The notes under the pieces are model-generated. The model had not been told where the DNA came from. It was given only the letters and a program-made list of their open reading frames with translations, and ran no database searches. Below, in pieces: positions 26,112 to 34,806 of a stretch of 64,000 nt of DNA. The translations under genes were made by a program, and so were the position numbers. Origin of the DNA: Bacteroidia bacterium (lineage in GTDB: Bacteria > Bacteroidota > Bacteroidia > Flavobacteriales > Flavobacteriaceae); assembly GCA_030431055.1 (NCBI GenBank), contig JAUIJA010000007.1, forward strand, positions 30,928 to 94,927, given 5' to 3'. Position 1 is the first letter of the stretch, and each line of letters starts with the position of its first letter.

Positions 26112-26966
26112 ATGAAAAAATTATTCTTAACCCTAGCTTTATCTCTAGCTATTTTTGCGTCTAATGCACAAGTAAAAACACCACAGGCAAGTCCGTTTTC
26201 AAAAACAGAACAAGTTGTTGGGTTAACTAATGTAGAAATTGAATATTCACGACCTGGAGTAAAAGGAAGAACGGTTTATGGAGATTTAGTTCCTTTTGGT
26301 AAAAACTGGAGAACAGGGGCTAATGCAAATTCTATAATTTCATTTAGTGACGCAGTAACTATAGATGGTAAAGAATTAAAAGCAGGAAAATATGCTTTGT
26401 TTACAACTCCAAAAGCAGATAGCTGGGATGTTATTTTTTATTCAGATACAAATAACTGGGGTTTACCACAAGAATGGGATAATAGTAAAGTAGCTTTAAC
26501 AACAACTGTTAAACCAGAAACGTTATCTAATTTAGTAGAAACTTTTACAATTGAAATAAACAACATTACAAATAATAATGCTACTTTAGATATTGTTTGG
26601 GAAAAAACAAGAGTTTCAGTCCCTGTTACAGTTCCTACTCAAGATTTAGCAATGGCAAGTATTGAAAAAGCTTTAGCGGGACCTTCAATGAGTGATTATT
26701 ATTCTGCAGCTCAGTACTATTATCAATCGAATAAAGATATGAATAAAGCTTTGTTGTGGATAAACAATGCAGTTTCTATGACGCCAACAGGAAAAGATAC
26801 TCCATTTTGGTACTTACGTCTAAAATCGCTTATTCAAGCTAAATTAGGCGATAAAAAAGGAGCAATTGAAACTGCTAAATATTCTCTTGAAGGTGCTAAG
26901 AAAGCAGGAAATGCAGATTATGAAAAAATGAATGAAGACAGCATTGCTGAATGGTCTAAGAAGTAA
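26112..26966 (+). CDS. Exported DUF2911 protein
   Basis: The signal peptide ends near ASNAQ (residue 19). Residues 25-165 form the DUF2911 domain (ASPFSKTEQVVGLTNVEIEY, PFGKNWRTGANANS, FTTPKADSWDVIFY). Residues 185-284 are helical and tetratricopeptide-like (YYSAAQYYYQSNKDMNKAL...). DUF2911 proteins are common in Bacteroidota and their function is unknown. Monocistronic, with a good terminator. Confidence 0.88.
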   Translation: MKKLFLTLALSLAIFASNAQVKTPQASPFSKTEQVVGLTNVEIEYSRPGVKGRTVYGDLVPFGKNWRTGANANSIISFSDAVTIDGKELKAGKYALFTTPKADSWDVIFYSDTNNWGLPQEWDNSKVALTTTVKPETLSNLVETFTIEINNITNNNATLDIVWEKTRVSVPVTVPTQDLAMASIEKALAGPSMSDYYSAAQYYYQSNKDMNKALLWINNAVSMTPTGKDTPFWYLRLKSLIQAKLGDKKGAIETAKYSLEGAKKAGNADYEKMNEDSIAEWSKK

Positions 26967-26985
26967 TAGATTAAATTATTGAACA

Positions 26986-27014
26986 AAAATCCCGTTAAAA
27001 AACGGGATTTTTTT
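26986..27014. terminator. Bidirectional terminator
   Basis: AAAAATCCCGTT / AACGGGATTTTT with a four-base loop lies between the convergent DUF2911 gene and the lipoprotein gene that ends at 27013. Confidence 0.85.
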
Positions 27015-27390
27015 ATTCTACTGGAATTTGTAATTTGAAAAATCTTAATTTTTCTTGCATTTTATAAGTCAAAAAAACATTTAGTCTTCCATCAACTAAA
27101 TCTTCTTCTTTTGGTGACATATCTAAATGAATTTCATTTTCAAAAAGTTTATTATTTTCTGATGTTCTAATGCTTTTTCCAGAAATTGAAACTTTAGATT
27201 TGTCAATATTTTTTAAAATAAAACGAGTTTTGTTTATTTTATTGAGTTTTAAAACTTGTTTATTACTCAATACTTCAAAATTTATTTTCTCATTACCATT
27301 TTCAAAGCTTGTGTTAAAACTTAAATCTTTTTTAGTAGTTCCACAACCTGTAATTATAAGAATTAGTATAAATAAAAACTTTTCCTTCAT
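27013..27390 (-). CDS. Small lipoprotein of unknown function (125 aa)
   Basis: MKEKFLFILILIITGCGTTKK is a lipoprotein signal with the lipid Cys at residue 16. The rest (about 108 residues) has alternating charged and hydrophobic residues, suggesting beta structure; I do not recognise a domain. It is the last gene of the PIG-L/small protein/symporter operon, only 2 bp from the symporter stop, which suggests an envelope partner of that system. Confidence 0.7.
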   Translation of the reverse strand: MKEKFLFILILIITGCGTTKKDLSFNTSFENGNEKINFEVLSNKQVLKLNKINKTRFILKNIDKSKVSISGKSIRTSENNKLFENEIHLDMSPKEEDLVDGRLNVFLTYKMQEKLRFFKLQIPVE

Positions 27391-27392
27391 AT

Positions 27393-29072
27393 TTATTCTT
27401 TATTAAAAAACATTTGTAATAAACTCGAGAACATAATTGTCATTAATGCACCTATGAAATTCAACCATAGGAAACTTACTACATCGATATAAAAAATGTA
27501 AAATATTATTAATTGTGAAACTGAAGCCCCAATAAATATAGCTTTTCCTTTTACATAGTTAATGTAAAATCCGACTAAGAAAATTCCTAAAACAGTTCCG
27601 TAAAATATAGAACCAATTATGTTCACTAATTGAATTAGGTTTTCAAATAAAGTTCCAATACAAGCAAAACCAATTGCTACTAAACCCCAAAATAAAGTAA
27701 ACCATTGAGTTGCATAAACATAATGCTTGTCGGATTTTGTACCAACATTTCGCTTGTAAATATCAATTGAAGTTGTTGCGGCTAATGAATTCAATCCAGA
27801 AGCACTTGATGACATGGCTGCACTAAAAATTACAGCTAGAAGTAAACCAAGTAAACCTTTTGGTAAATAATTCAGAATAAAATATAGAAAGACATAATCT
27901 TTGTCATTAGTTTCTGCACCACCATCAATACTCGAAATTATTTCTTTAGCTTCTTCACGTAAATCTTTTTCTTTGTTAGATAAAGCAACCATTTGTTTTC
28001 TAAGAGTTGGATTATCGTAATCATTATGTTGTAATTGATCAATATAAATTTGATTTACAACTTTTTTATCTTGATTTAAATCGGCTAATTTTTGTTCCAC
28101 TAATTCGTAAGCTTCTTTTTTATCAGAAGCTTTTACTTTGTTTACATTATTAGGATTGAAGTGAAGTGGTGTATCGTTAAACTGAAAAAATACAAAAACC
28201 AAAACTCCAGTCAATAAGATGAAAAATTGCATAGGAACTTTTAAAATTCCGTTCATTATCAATCCCATTTGACTTTCCTTAATTGATTTTCCCGATAAAT
28301 ATCTTCCAACTTGCGATTGATCTGTTCCAAAATACGAAAGCATTAAGAAAAAACCACCAGTAATTCCACTCCAGAACGTATAACGTGTTTCAGGATTATA
28401 AGAAAAATCCAAAATGTCCATTTTACCATTTGCTCCTGCAACATGTAAAGCATTTCCAAAATCTAATTCATTAGGTAAATACGAAAGAATGGTGAAGAAC
28501 GTAATAAACATTCCACTCATAATTACAAACATCTGTTGCTTTTGTGTAACATTTACCGCTTTAGTTCCGCCAGTTACGGTGTAAACAATTACTAGAATTC
28601 CAATGATAATATTTAGCATCGTTAAATTCCAACCTAATAATGCCGAAAGAATGATAGATGGTGCATAAATGGTTAATCCGGTTCCTAAACCGCGTTGGAT
28701 TAAGAATAAAATTGCGGCTAAGGAACGTGTTTTTACATCGAAACGTTGTTCTAAATATTCATAAGCGGTATAAACTTTCAGTTTGTGATAAATAGGAATA
28801 AAAGTGTAAGCAATCACAATCATGGCAAGTGGCAAACCAAAATAGAATTGCACAAATCCCATTCCGTCGTGATAGGCTTGTCCTGGTGTGGAAAGAAATG
28901 TAATAGCACTAGCTTGTGTTGCCATTACAGAAATTCCTACAGTGAACCAAGGTGTTTCGTTATTGTCTAATAAATAATCTTTTACGTTTGCACTGCCTTT
29001 GGTTTTAAAGGCTCCGTAGATTACAATGAAAAGTAATGTACACGATAATACAATCCAATCTAAACTTTCCAT
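27393..29072 (-). CDS. Sodium:solute symporter (SSS family)
   Basis: The 559-residue membrane protein has about 13-14 hydrophobic segments and SSS family marks: ATQASAITFLSTPGQAYHDG near residues 51-70, FQFYFGLP-like stretches, and GGFFLMLSYFGTDQSQVGRY (about 234-254). A charged, cytosolic or periplasmic insert (about 300-385) is unusual for short SSS members and may mark the subgroup found beside PIG-L deacetylases. The substrate is probably a sugar or amino-sugar derivative, judged from the upstream gene; this is an inference. It is translated 1 bp after the stop of a 34-residue membrane protein. Confidence 0.92.
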   Translation of the reverse strand: MESLDWIVLSCTLLFIVIYGAFKTKGSANVKDYLLDNNETPWFTVGISVMATQASAITFLSTPGQAYHDGMGFVQFYFGLPLAMIVIAYTFIPIYHKLKVYTAYEYLEQRFDVKTRSLAAILFLIQRGLGTGLTIYAPSIILSALLGWNLTMLNIIIGILVIVYTVTGGTKAVNVTQKQQMFVIMSGMFITFFTILSYLPNELDFGNALHVAGANGKMDILDFSYNPETRYTFWSGITGGFFLMLSYFGTDQSQVGRYLSGKSIKESQMGLIMNGILKVPMQFFILLTGVLVFVFFQFNDTPLHFNPNNVNKVKASDKKEAYELVEQKLADLNQDKKVVNQIYIDQLQHNDYDNPTLRKQMVALSNKEKDLREEAKEIISSIDGGAETNDKDYVFLYFILNYLPKGLLGLLLAVIFSAAMSSSASGLNSLAATTSIDIYKRNVGTKSDKHYVYATQWFTLFWGLVAIGFACIGTLFENLIQLVNIIGSIFYGTVLGIFLVGFYINYVKGKAIFIGASVSQLIIFYIFYIDVVSFLWLNFIGALMTIMFSSLLQMFFNKE

Positions 29073-29073
29073 A

Positions 29074-29178
29074 TTAAGAATAAATTTCCATTAATAAATA
29101 AAAGATCAAAATGTATAGCGCATTGAGAAGAAGCACTATAGTGTAATTTTTTTTCCATTCGTGTTTTTTTTCTTTCAT
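29074..29178 (-). CDS. Tiny membrane protein between PIG-L deacetylase and sodium symporter (34 aa)
   Basis: Reading the minus strand from the ATG at 29178 gives 34 codons ending in TAA: a charged start (MKEKKHEWKKN) and one hydrophobic segment (YTIVLLLNALYILIFYLLM). It begins 2 bp after the PIG-L stop and ends 1 bp before the symporter start, too exact a fit for a chance frame. Several sodium:solute symporters have small single-span partners or DUF3311-type leaders, so an accessory subunit is plausible. I see no named family. Confidence 0.65.
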   Translation of the reverse strand: MKEKKHEWKKNYTIVLLLNALYILIFYLLMEIYS

Positions 29179-29180
29179 AA

Positions 29181-31619
29181 CTATTCTAACGAAATTAAAT
29201 TAGCTAATAATTTGTAAGCTCCACTTACTCCTTCGGGTAATTCTCTGAAGAAAGATAAACCTGTGTAAACATAATTTCCTTTACCATATTTTGCTATTAA
29301 TAAACTTCCTTTTGTATCGGATTCTCCTTCATCGTGCATAGCTAATATAGGCATAAAATTAGAATCCCATTTATTTGGGAAATATAAACCGCGCTCTTGA
29401 ACCCAACCTTCAAAATCCTTAGAAGTAATTTTATTAGGAAAGTTTAGAACTGTGTGATTTGGATTTAAAAATTTCACTTCTGCATTTTCATTCGTTACTC
29501 TGTCACGTGAAAGTTCGATAGTGTAAGGTGCTAATTCATTGGTAACTAAACCACGGGTGGTATTGTATTGCACTATTAAATTTCCACCTTGCTTTACATA
29601 TTCGAATAGTACTTTATTTTTAAATTTTAAATCGTCTAATACATTAAAAGCACGAATTCCAACAATAATGGCATCAAAATTTTTGATATTTTCAAGTTCT
29701 AATTCGTTTGTTTTCAAATACGTTACTTTGTAATTTAGGTTTTCAAGATAATTTCCAACTTCATCTCCAGCTCCCATTATATAGCCAATGTTTTTACCCG
29801 AAGTTTGAATATCTAAGTTCACAAATTTAGCTTCTGAAGTTTCTAAAATAGTCTGCTTCGGAATATGCGAATAGCTGATTTGCGTTATTTGTTTGTCGTA
29901 TGTTTTATTATTACTTTCTACAATTGATTTAACTTTAATATTTTGTTCATTTTTGGGCGGATTAATAGTAAAAAAAAACGTTTTAGTTTCTCCTTTTGTT
30001 TTTATTGAAACAGGAACTTCCTTTGGTGTAACTTTCCAATTATTAGGTAATTGCAATTTTACAATTCCGCTTGCGTTGTTTTCGTAAGCTGTAACTTTAA
30101 CATCAATTCGTTTGCTTTGTTCACCATCGAAAATGGCAACTTTATTCATTATTTCAGTTGTAAATTTTGGTACAACTGAAAAGGGAATGTAGGTTTCACC
30201 ATCGTTAGGTTCGTTCTTTTTAAAAGTAAGATTTTTAGTAAAAGTAAAGGTTTGATTTTCAATTTCTAAATAGAAAACTACAGGAAACTGATTAGTCAAT
30301 TCGGGTAGATTTCGTAGCGATTTATCAGAAACTGAATATAAACCGTCTTGTTGTTTTTCGTTTAACCAAAATAAATTGGAATACGGAATGTTTTCAGCTA
30401 TTTTAAACTCAATTGTTTCTTTTATATTTTCATTATTAAGCAAAGATTTATTTACGGAAACAGTTTTAGAATTTAATAATGTAACTGAATTCAGTTTTAT
30501 GTTTGAATTGCTTCTGTTTATGGCTTCAATGTTGATTTCGATTTCAGAATTTGGCGTAGCCATTTCAACATCGGCAACAGCTTCTAAAAACAAACCAGCG
30601 CAAGCTTCGATAATGGTTTTAATTTCTTCAGTCTTGATTTTTTTCCAATGTTCGTCTTCTAAATTTTGAATCAATTGATACGCTTTTACCAACTGAGGTA
30701 AATGTTCAGAAGGATTTTTAAAATTGAAATTATTTTGAATAGGAAGTAAAATTTTAGCAATTTCATTTCCACCATTAACTCGGTTCCAAGAAGTGTCAAT
30801 TCCTTCAAATAAATTATCTTTTGGCGGAAGATTCCCTTTAATTAACTCTAAATATTCCAAATCATCACCACGTGTTCCAATAGTACCAAAACCTTGACAT
30901 TTATGTTGGCTTCGGCTTAATGCTGCAATTTCGTGATTACTTTTTCCTTTTAACGGATAATACACATTGGCGTCAATTGAAAGTAGTTTAGACTTATCAG
31001 CTTCATCAAATTTTTCCTGACTTCCGTAAAACCACCAAGAAGTATTAAAAAACAATCTTTTCGGTTTAATTTTTACCAAATCGTATGCTTCTAAACTCAA
31101 CATAGCCGAAGCTGTGTGATGTCCGTGTGTAGTTCCTGGAGTTCTATAATCGAAACGATTTATGATAATATCAGGTTGGAAATTTTCTATAGCTTGAACA
31201 ACATCGGAAAGCACTTCTTTTTTATTCCAAATGGAAAAGGTTTCGTTTGGCTCTTTGCTATAACCAAAATCATTTGCCCGCGTAAAAAACTGACTTCCGC
31301 CATCTATTCTGCGAGCTGCTAAAAGTTCTTGTGTGCGAATTGCGCCTAATTTTTCTCGTAGTTCAGAACCAATTAAATTTTGTCCGCCATCTCCACGAGT
31401 TAACGATAAATAAGCTGTATTTGCATGATAATGATTGGAAAAATAGGTGATAAGCTTTGTGTTTTCATCATCAGGATGCGCCGCTATGTAAAGTACTTTT
31501 CCAAGGAAATTGAGCTTTTCTATTTTCTCATAAATTTCGTTTGAAGATAGTTTTTTAGGTTCTTGAGCAATTGCAATTGAGGTAATTATAAAAAAGACGA
31601 GTGTTACTTTTCGAAACAT
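29181..31619 (-). CDS. Exported PIG-L family deacetylase (large, multi-domain)
   Basis: After a signal peptide (FFIITSIAIAQ, cut near residue 19), residues 35-300 are the PIG-L/LmbE zinc-dependent N-deacetylase domain: AAHPDDE near residue 46 and the distal HGHHTA that supplies zinc ligands. Residues 340-590 look like beta-sandwich domains. The final 200 residues resemble a class I glutamine-amidotransferase-like (ThuA-like) fold (YIMGAGDEVGNYLENLNY, AIIVGIRAFN). Members remove acetyl groups from sugars; the natural substrate here is unknown. The gene leads an operon with a tiny membrane protein, a sodium symporter and a lipoprotein, consistent with deacetylation outside followed by uptake. 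Confidence 0.9.
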   Translation of the reverse strand: MFRKVTLVFFIITSIAIAQEPKKLSSNEIYEKIEKLNFLGKVLYIAAHPDDENTKLITYFSNHYHANTAYLSLTRGDGGQNLIGSELREKLGAIRTQELLAARRIDGGSQFFTRANDFGYSKEPNETFSIWNKKEVLSDVVQAIENFQPDIIINRFDYRTPGTTHGHHTASAMLSLEAYDLVKIKPKRLFFNTSWWFYGSQEKFDEADKSKLLSIDANVYYPLKGKSNHEIAALSRSQHKCQGFGTIGTRGDDLEYLELIKGNLPPKDNLFEGIDTSWNRVNGGNEIAKILLPIQNNFNFKNPSEHLPQLVKAYQLIQNLEDEHWKKIKTEEIKTIIEACAGLFLEAVADVEMATPNSEIEINIEAINRSNSNIKLNSVTLLNSKTVSVNKSLLNNENIKETIEFKIAENIPYSNLFWLNEKQQDGLYSVSDKSLRNLPELTNQFPVVFYLEIENQTFTFTKNLTFKKNEPNDGETYIPFSVVPKFTTEIMNKVAIFDGEQSKRIDVKVTAYENNASGIVKLQLPNNWKVTPKEVPVSIKTKGETKTFFFTINPPKNEQNIKVKSIVESNNKTYDKQITQISYSHIPKQTILETSEAKFVNLDIQTSGKNIGYIMGAGDEVGNYLENLNYKVTYLKTNELELENIKNFDAIIVGIRAFNVLDDLKFKNKVLFEYVKQGGNLIVQYNTTRGLVTNELAPYTIELSRDRVTNENAEVKFLNPNHTVLNFPNKITSKDFEGWVQERGLYFPNKWDSNFMPILAMHDEGESDTKGSLLIAKYGKGNYVYTGLSFFRELPEGVSGAYKLLANLISLE

Positions 31620-31646
31620 AAAAATATTGGTTTCTTCAAAATTAAA

Positions 31647-31673
31647 AAAAGGAAGCCAAATGACTTCCTTTTT
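31647..31673. terminator. Terminator near maf
   Basis: An AAAAAGGAAG / CTTCCTTTTT stem with a loop of about seven bases lies upstream of the PIG-L gene and downstream of maf on the same strand, so it probably ends the maf operon. Confidence 0.6.
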
Positions 31674-31701
31674 AACAGTTTATTTATTTTTTATTATTTG
31701 C

Positions 31702-31793
31702 CGTCAGTTCGAGTGGTTTTTGTTTCTTTTCTCGATACTTTTCATTCTGAAAAACTCGAATTGACGAAACAAAAACTATATCGAGAACTTTTA
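31702..31793. repeat. Intergenic dispersed repeat with inverted arms
   Basis: CGTCAGTTCGAGT (31702-31714) is repeated inverted as ACTCGAATTGACG (31753-31765, one mismatch), followed by TATCGAGAAC. The same motifs occur at 47104-47146. Noncoding, downstream of maf. Confidence 0.65.
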
Positions 31794-31800
31794 TGATGTT

Positions 31801-32391
31801 TTAATTTGCCTTGGAAAGCTCTAACAATTTATCATAAACTTTATCTATAGGCATTCCTACAACATTTGCATACGAACCTTCAATTTTATCAATGCCAACT
31901 AAGCCAATCCATTCTTGGATACCATAAGAGCCAGCTTTGTCAAAAGGTTTATAGTTTTCTAAATAGTAATGTAAAGCTTCATCTGAAAGGTTTTTAAAAC
32001 TTACTTTTGTGATTTCATAAAAGGATTCAACATTATTTGATGTTTTAAAACAAACCGAAGTTATTACTTCATGAGTTTTGCCACACATCGATTTAAGCAT
32101 TAAAAAAGCATCATTGTAATTTTTCGGTTTTCCTAATGCTTTGCTTTCATGCCAAACTATCGTATCACTTGTAATAATTATTTCGTTTTCTGCAATTTCA
32201 GTAAATGCGCTGGCTTTTAATTCTGCTAAGAAGTTTGTTATTTCATGAGCTTTTAAATGCTCAGGATAAATTTCTTCAACTTCTTTCAATTGGATTTCAA
32301 AATCGATATCCAATTCTTTGAAAAATTGTTGTCTTCTTGGAGAACCCGAAGCTAAAACGATTCGTTTATGTTGTAACTTTTCTCTAAGCAT
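31801..32391 (-). CDS. maf: Maf-like nucleoside triphosphate pyrophosphatase
   Basis: The 196-residue protein opens with RIVLASGSPRRQQFFKELD, the Maf signature, and has SDTIVWHESKALGKPKN (the catalytic Asp is in SDT) and DKAGSYGIQEW. Maf enzymes hydrolyse non-canonical or canonical NTPs (dTTP/UTP for the YhdE type) and are linked to control of septum formation. The start overlaps the ubiA-like gene by 8 bp. Confidence 0.93.
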   Translation of the reverse strand: MLREKLQHKRIVLASGSPRRQQFFKELDIDFEIQLKEVEEIYPEHLKAHEITNFLAELKASAFTEIAENEIIITSDTIVWHESKALGKPKNYNDAFLMLKSMCGKTHEVITSVCFKTSNNVESFYEITKVSFKNLSDEALHYYLENYKPFDKAGSYGIQEWIGLVGIDKIEGSYANVVGMPIDKVYDKLLELSKAN

Positions 32392-33319
32392 GTAAAGTAG
32401 AATAGGTGATAACCCAAATTGATAAAATTCCGAAGAATAAAATAAATTTTAATAGTGAACTTAGGTTTTTGAAATCTTTTTGCGATTTTGCACTCCAACT
32501 TTTAATAGTAAAAAATAAAAGTGGAGCTACAATGAACAATATTGAATAATAAACAACGTAATCATACATGAATAAGTTAGTTCGTAAATAATATGCCAAT
32601 AAAACTATAGGAATAATTGAAAGTACAAACACAATTTTCATGGTTCGGTTTTTACCAATTAGAACTGGCAAAGTTCCAATTCCGTTTGCGTAATCAGCAT
32701 CAATATCTTCAATATCTTTTACGATTTCTCTTAAAAAATTAATGATGAAAGCGAAAATAGCATAATCAGTAAGTATGCTGAAAACTTGTTTCATTTGCTC
32801 TCTATTTCCTTCATAAGTTGATGGAACTAAATCGTAAATTCCGATTATAATAATACTAAATGAAAGAATTAACGCTACAACCAAATTTCCTACAACCGCA
32901 ATTTGTTTTAAAGTAGTTGCATAAACGTACAACAAAGCAGCAGTAATAATGAAAAACGCAGTAAAACTTGGTTTACCAATGATGTTTGAAAGATAAAAAC
33001 CAATTCCTACACCAATAATATTACAAATTACGTAATAATTGTAAGCTGCTTTTTCAGAAATGGAAACACCAATGATTCGCTTTTTTGCAATTTCATCAGT
33101 TTCTTGATCCATAATATCATTAATGATATAACCACCAGCCGCAATTAAAACTGTAGCTAAAACCAAGGAAAAGAATTGTAAATGCGAAAGCGCTAAGAAA
33201 TTGAATGTTGGCGTAAGTTCAGTAAACGTAGCCGTTTTCATAAAAGTATAACGAAATAACAACTGCATAAAAGCAATTATCGCTAAGTTTTGTATGCGTA
33301 TAAGTTTGAAGAAGTTCAT
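32384..33319 (-). CDS. UbiA-family prenyltransferase (geranylgeranylglycerol-phosphate geranylgeranyltransferase-like)
   Basis: From the ATG at 33319 (MNFFKLIRIQNLAII) the product is 311 residues; an upstream frame to 33382 runs through a repeat element and is rejected. About eight membrane segments and the two Asp-rich motifs NDIMDQETD (about residues 68-76) and DIEDIDADYANG mark the UbiA superfamily. The closest familiar relatives in Bacteroidota are annotated as digeranylgeranylglyceryl-phosphate synthase-like enzymes, an archaeal-type lipid step. The bacterial substrate is not proven here. It sits between a KdsC-like gene and maf. Confidence 0.85.
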   Translation of the reverse strand: MNFFKLIRIQNLAIIAFMQLLFRYTFMKTATFTELTPTFNFLALSHLQFFSLVLATVLIAAGGYIINDIMDQETDEIAKKRIIGVSISEKAAYNYYVICNIIGVGIGFYLSNIIGKPSFTAFFIITAALLYVYATTLKQIAVVGNLVVALILSFSIIIIGIYDLVPSTYEGNREQMKQVFSILTDYAIFAFIINFLREIVKDIEDIDADYANGIGTLPVLIGKNRTMKIVFVLSIIPIVLLAYYLRTNLFMYDYVVYYSILFIVAPLLFFTIKSWSAKSQKDFKNLSSLLKFILFFGILSIWVITYSTLHA

Positions 33320-33362
33320 TTTTAGGTAAAAGGTTATTGGTAAATGGTAAAGGTTTGTCGGG

Positions 33363-33416
33363 TCGAGCGGAGTCGAGACCAAATATAATTTTAATTATCT
33401 TCTCGACTCCGCTCGA
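33363..33416. repeat. Intergenic palindrome with perfect 16 bp arms
   Basis: TCGAGCGGAGTCGAGA (33363-33378) and its exact complement TCTCGACTCCGCTCGA (33401-33416) form a hairpin with a 22-base loop, followed by AGTGACA. The sequence resembles a dispersed repeat of Flavobacteria. It separates the KdsC-like gene from the UbiA-like gene and could modulate read-through. Confidence 0.8.
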
Positions 33417-33430
33417 AGTGACAATTAAAA

Positions 33431-33961
33431 TTAGTCATACTTCGCATCGAAATGTTCCATCCATTTGTGTTGTACTTTCATTACTTGCTCTATAACATCT
33501 CGAACACAACCTTTTCCGCCATCTTTGTGTGAAACGTATTTTGAAATTCCTTTAATTTCTGGAGCTGCATTTTGCGGACATGTTGGTAAGCCAACCAGTT
33601 TCATTACATGAAAATCAGGAATATCATCACCCATGTACAAAACATTTTCAGGATTGATACTGTAAATATCACAGTATTCTTTAAAGGTTTCCACTTTATC
33701 GGAAACGCCTAAATGAATATCAGTAATTCCTAAATTTCGTAAGCGAACGCGAACACCTTCGTTGCTTCCGCCTGAAATAATACAAACGTGATAACCATTT
33801 TCAACGGCAGCTTTCATGGCATAACCATCGCGAATGTTCATATTGCGAAGCATTTCTCCAGTTTGTGTAACGTGAATGGTTCCATCAGTAAGAACACCAT
33901 CTACATCTAAAACGAAAGTAGTAATGGTATTCATATGTTCTTTATAACTCTTTTGCGACAT
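33431..33961 (-). CDS. KdsC-like HAD phosphatase (3-deoxy-D-manno-octulosonate 8-phosphate phosphatase type)
   Basis: The 176-residue protein shows VLDVDGVLTDGTIHV (HAD motif I), ISGGSN (motif II) and MGDDIPD (motif IV), in the cap-free tetrameric KdsC layout. KdsC hydrolyses KDO-8-phosphate in lipopolysaccharide synthesis, though related enzymes act on sialic-acid phosphates. The length matches KdsC. It overlaps the preceding DUF2520 gene by 20 bp. An internal ATG at 33934 is an alternative start, but the overlap fits relatives. Confidence 0.88.
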   Translation of the reverse strand: MSQKSYKEHMNTITTFVLDVDGVLTDGTIHVTQTGEMLRNMNIRDGYAMKAAVENGYHVCIISGGSNEGVRVRLRNLGITDIHLGVSDKVETFKEYCDIYSINPENVLYMGDDIPDFHVMKLVGLPTCPQNAAPEIKGISKYVSHKDGGKGCVRDVIEQVMKVQHKWMEHFDAKYD

Positions 33962-34703
33962 TTTGTATCGATTGGGTTAGTAATTTGTAAATATCTTGAT
34001 AATTTGAATCTTTTAAAAATTCAATATGTTTTTCTATAGTTTTGGTATCGTTGCGTAACGCCGGACCTGTTTGTGCATCTTTAGGGGAAAGCGTTGTTGT
34101 TTTATTTGCCACTTCTTGAATTAAGGGTTGTAAAACTTCGAATGGGACATTATTAGTTTCGCAAATTTCACTACCGATAACGTACATATGATTCACAAAA
34201 TTGCTAACAAAAACAGCTGCAACGTGCAAACTTTTTCGTTGTTCCGATGAAATGTTGTAAACTTTATTTGAGATAGCTTTTGCTAATAGTTCTAAAGTTT
34301 TGTAATCATTTTCATTTTCGGCTTCTAAACATAATGGAATAGAGGAGAAGTCGACTTCCTTGCTTTTAGAAAAAGTTTGTAAAGGATAAAAAACACCTTT
34401 TCTGTTTTTAGTATCCAAAACTTGCAAACTCGAAGTTCCTGAAGTATGAACCACCAACTTATTTTTAAACGGAAGTTGGCTTGAAACTTCCTTTATAGCA
34501 TTATCTGTAACCGAAATGATATAAAGATCTGCCTCTTGTAAAGCTTTGTAATCGTTAGTGATTCTTTCCTTTGGCAATAAATGTAAAAGCGATTTTGGTT
34601 GGCGTGCAAAAGCTTGCACCAAAGAAACTTCTTTCGTTTGCAAAAACACTCTAATTAAGTGTTGGGCTACATTACCACTACCAATTACTATTACTTTTAA
34701 CAT
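33942..34703 (-). CDS. Rossmann-fold protein with DUF2520 domain
   Basis: The 253-residue protein begins VIVIGSGNVAQHLIRVF, an NAD(P)-binding Rossmann motif, and contains KLVVHTSGTSSLQVL and a helical C-terminal half with AAVFVSNFVNHMYVIG, the DUF2520 mark. It looks like an NADP-dependent dehydrogenase related to ProC/6-phosphogluconate dehydrogenases; the substrate is unknown. It heads the operon that includes the KdsC-like, UbiA-like and maf genes. Confidence 0.87.
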   Translation of the reverse strand: MLKVIVIGSGNVAQHLIRVFLQTKEVSLVQAFARQPKSLLHLLPKERITNDYKALQEADLYIISVTDNAIKEVSSQLPFKNKLVVHTSGTSSLQVLDTKNRKGVFYPLQTFSKSKEVDFSSIPLCLEAENENDYKTLELLAKAISNKVYNISSEQRKSLHVAAVFVSNFVNHMYVIGSEICETNNVPFEVLQPLIQEVANKTTTLSPKDAQTGPALRNDTKTIEKHIEFLKDSNYQDIYKLLTQSIQNVAKEL

Positions 34704-34742
34704 GTGGCTAAATTAACCAATTTCTTTAGGACAACAATAAAC

Positions 34743-34777
34743 AAAAAACTCCAAAATTATATTTTGGAGTTTTTTTA
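34743..34777 (-). terminator. Terminator of pheT
   Basis: An AAAACTCCAAAAT / ATTTTGGAGTTTT stem with a short AT loop and a T run lies between the pheT stop and the DUF2520 gene on the same strand, so it separates the two units. Confidence 0.8.
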
Positions 34778-34806
34778 TACTGTAAACTGAGACTGAAAAC
34801 TGAATA

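Noticed and set aside
33320..33382. N-terminal extension of the UbiA-like protein
   Set aside because: The extra 21 codons come from one arm of a dispersed palindrome; relatives begin at MNFFKLIRIQN.
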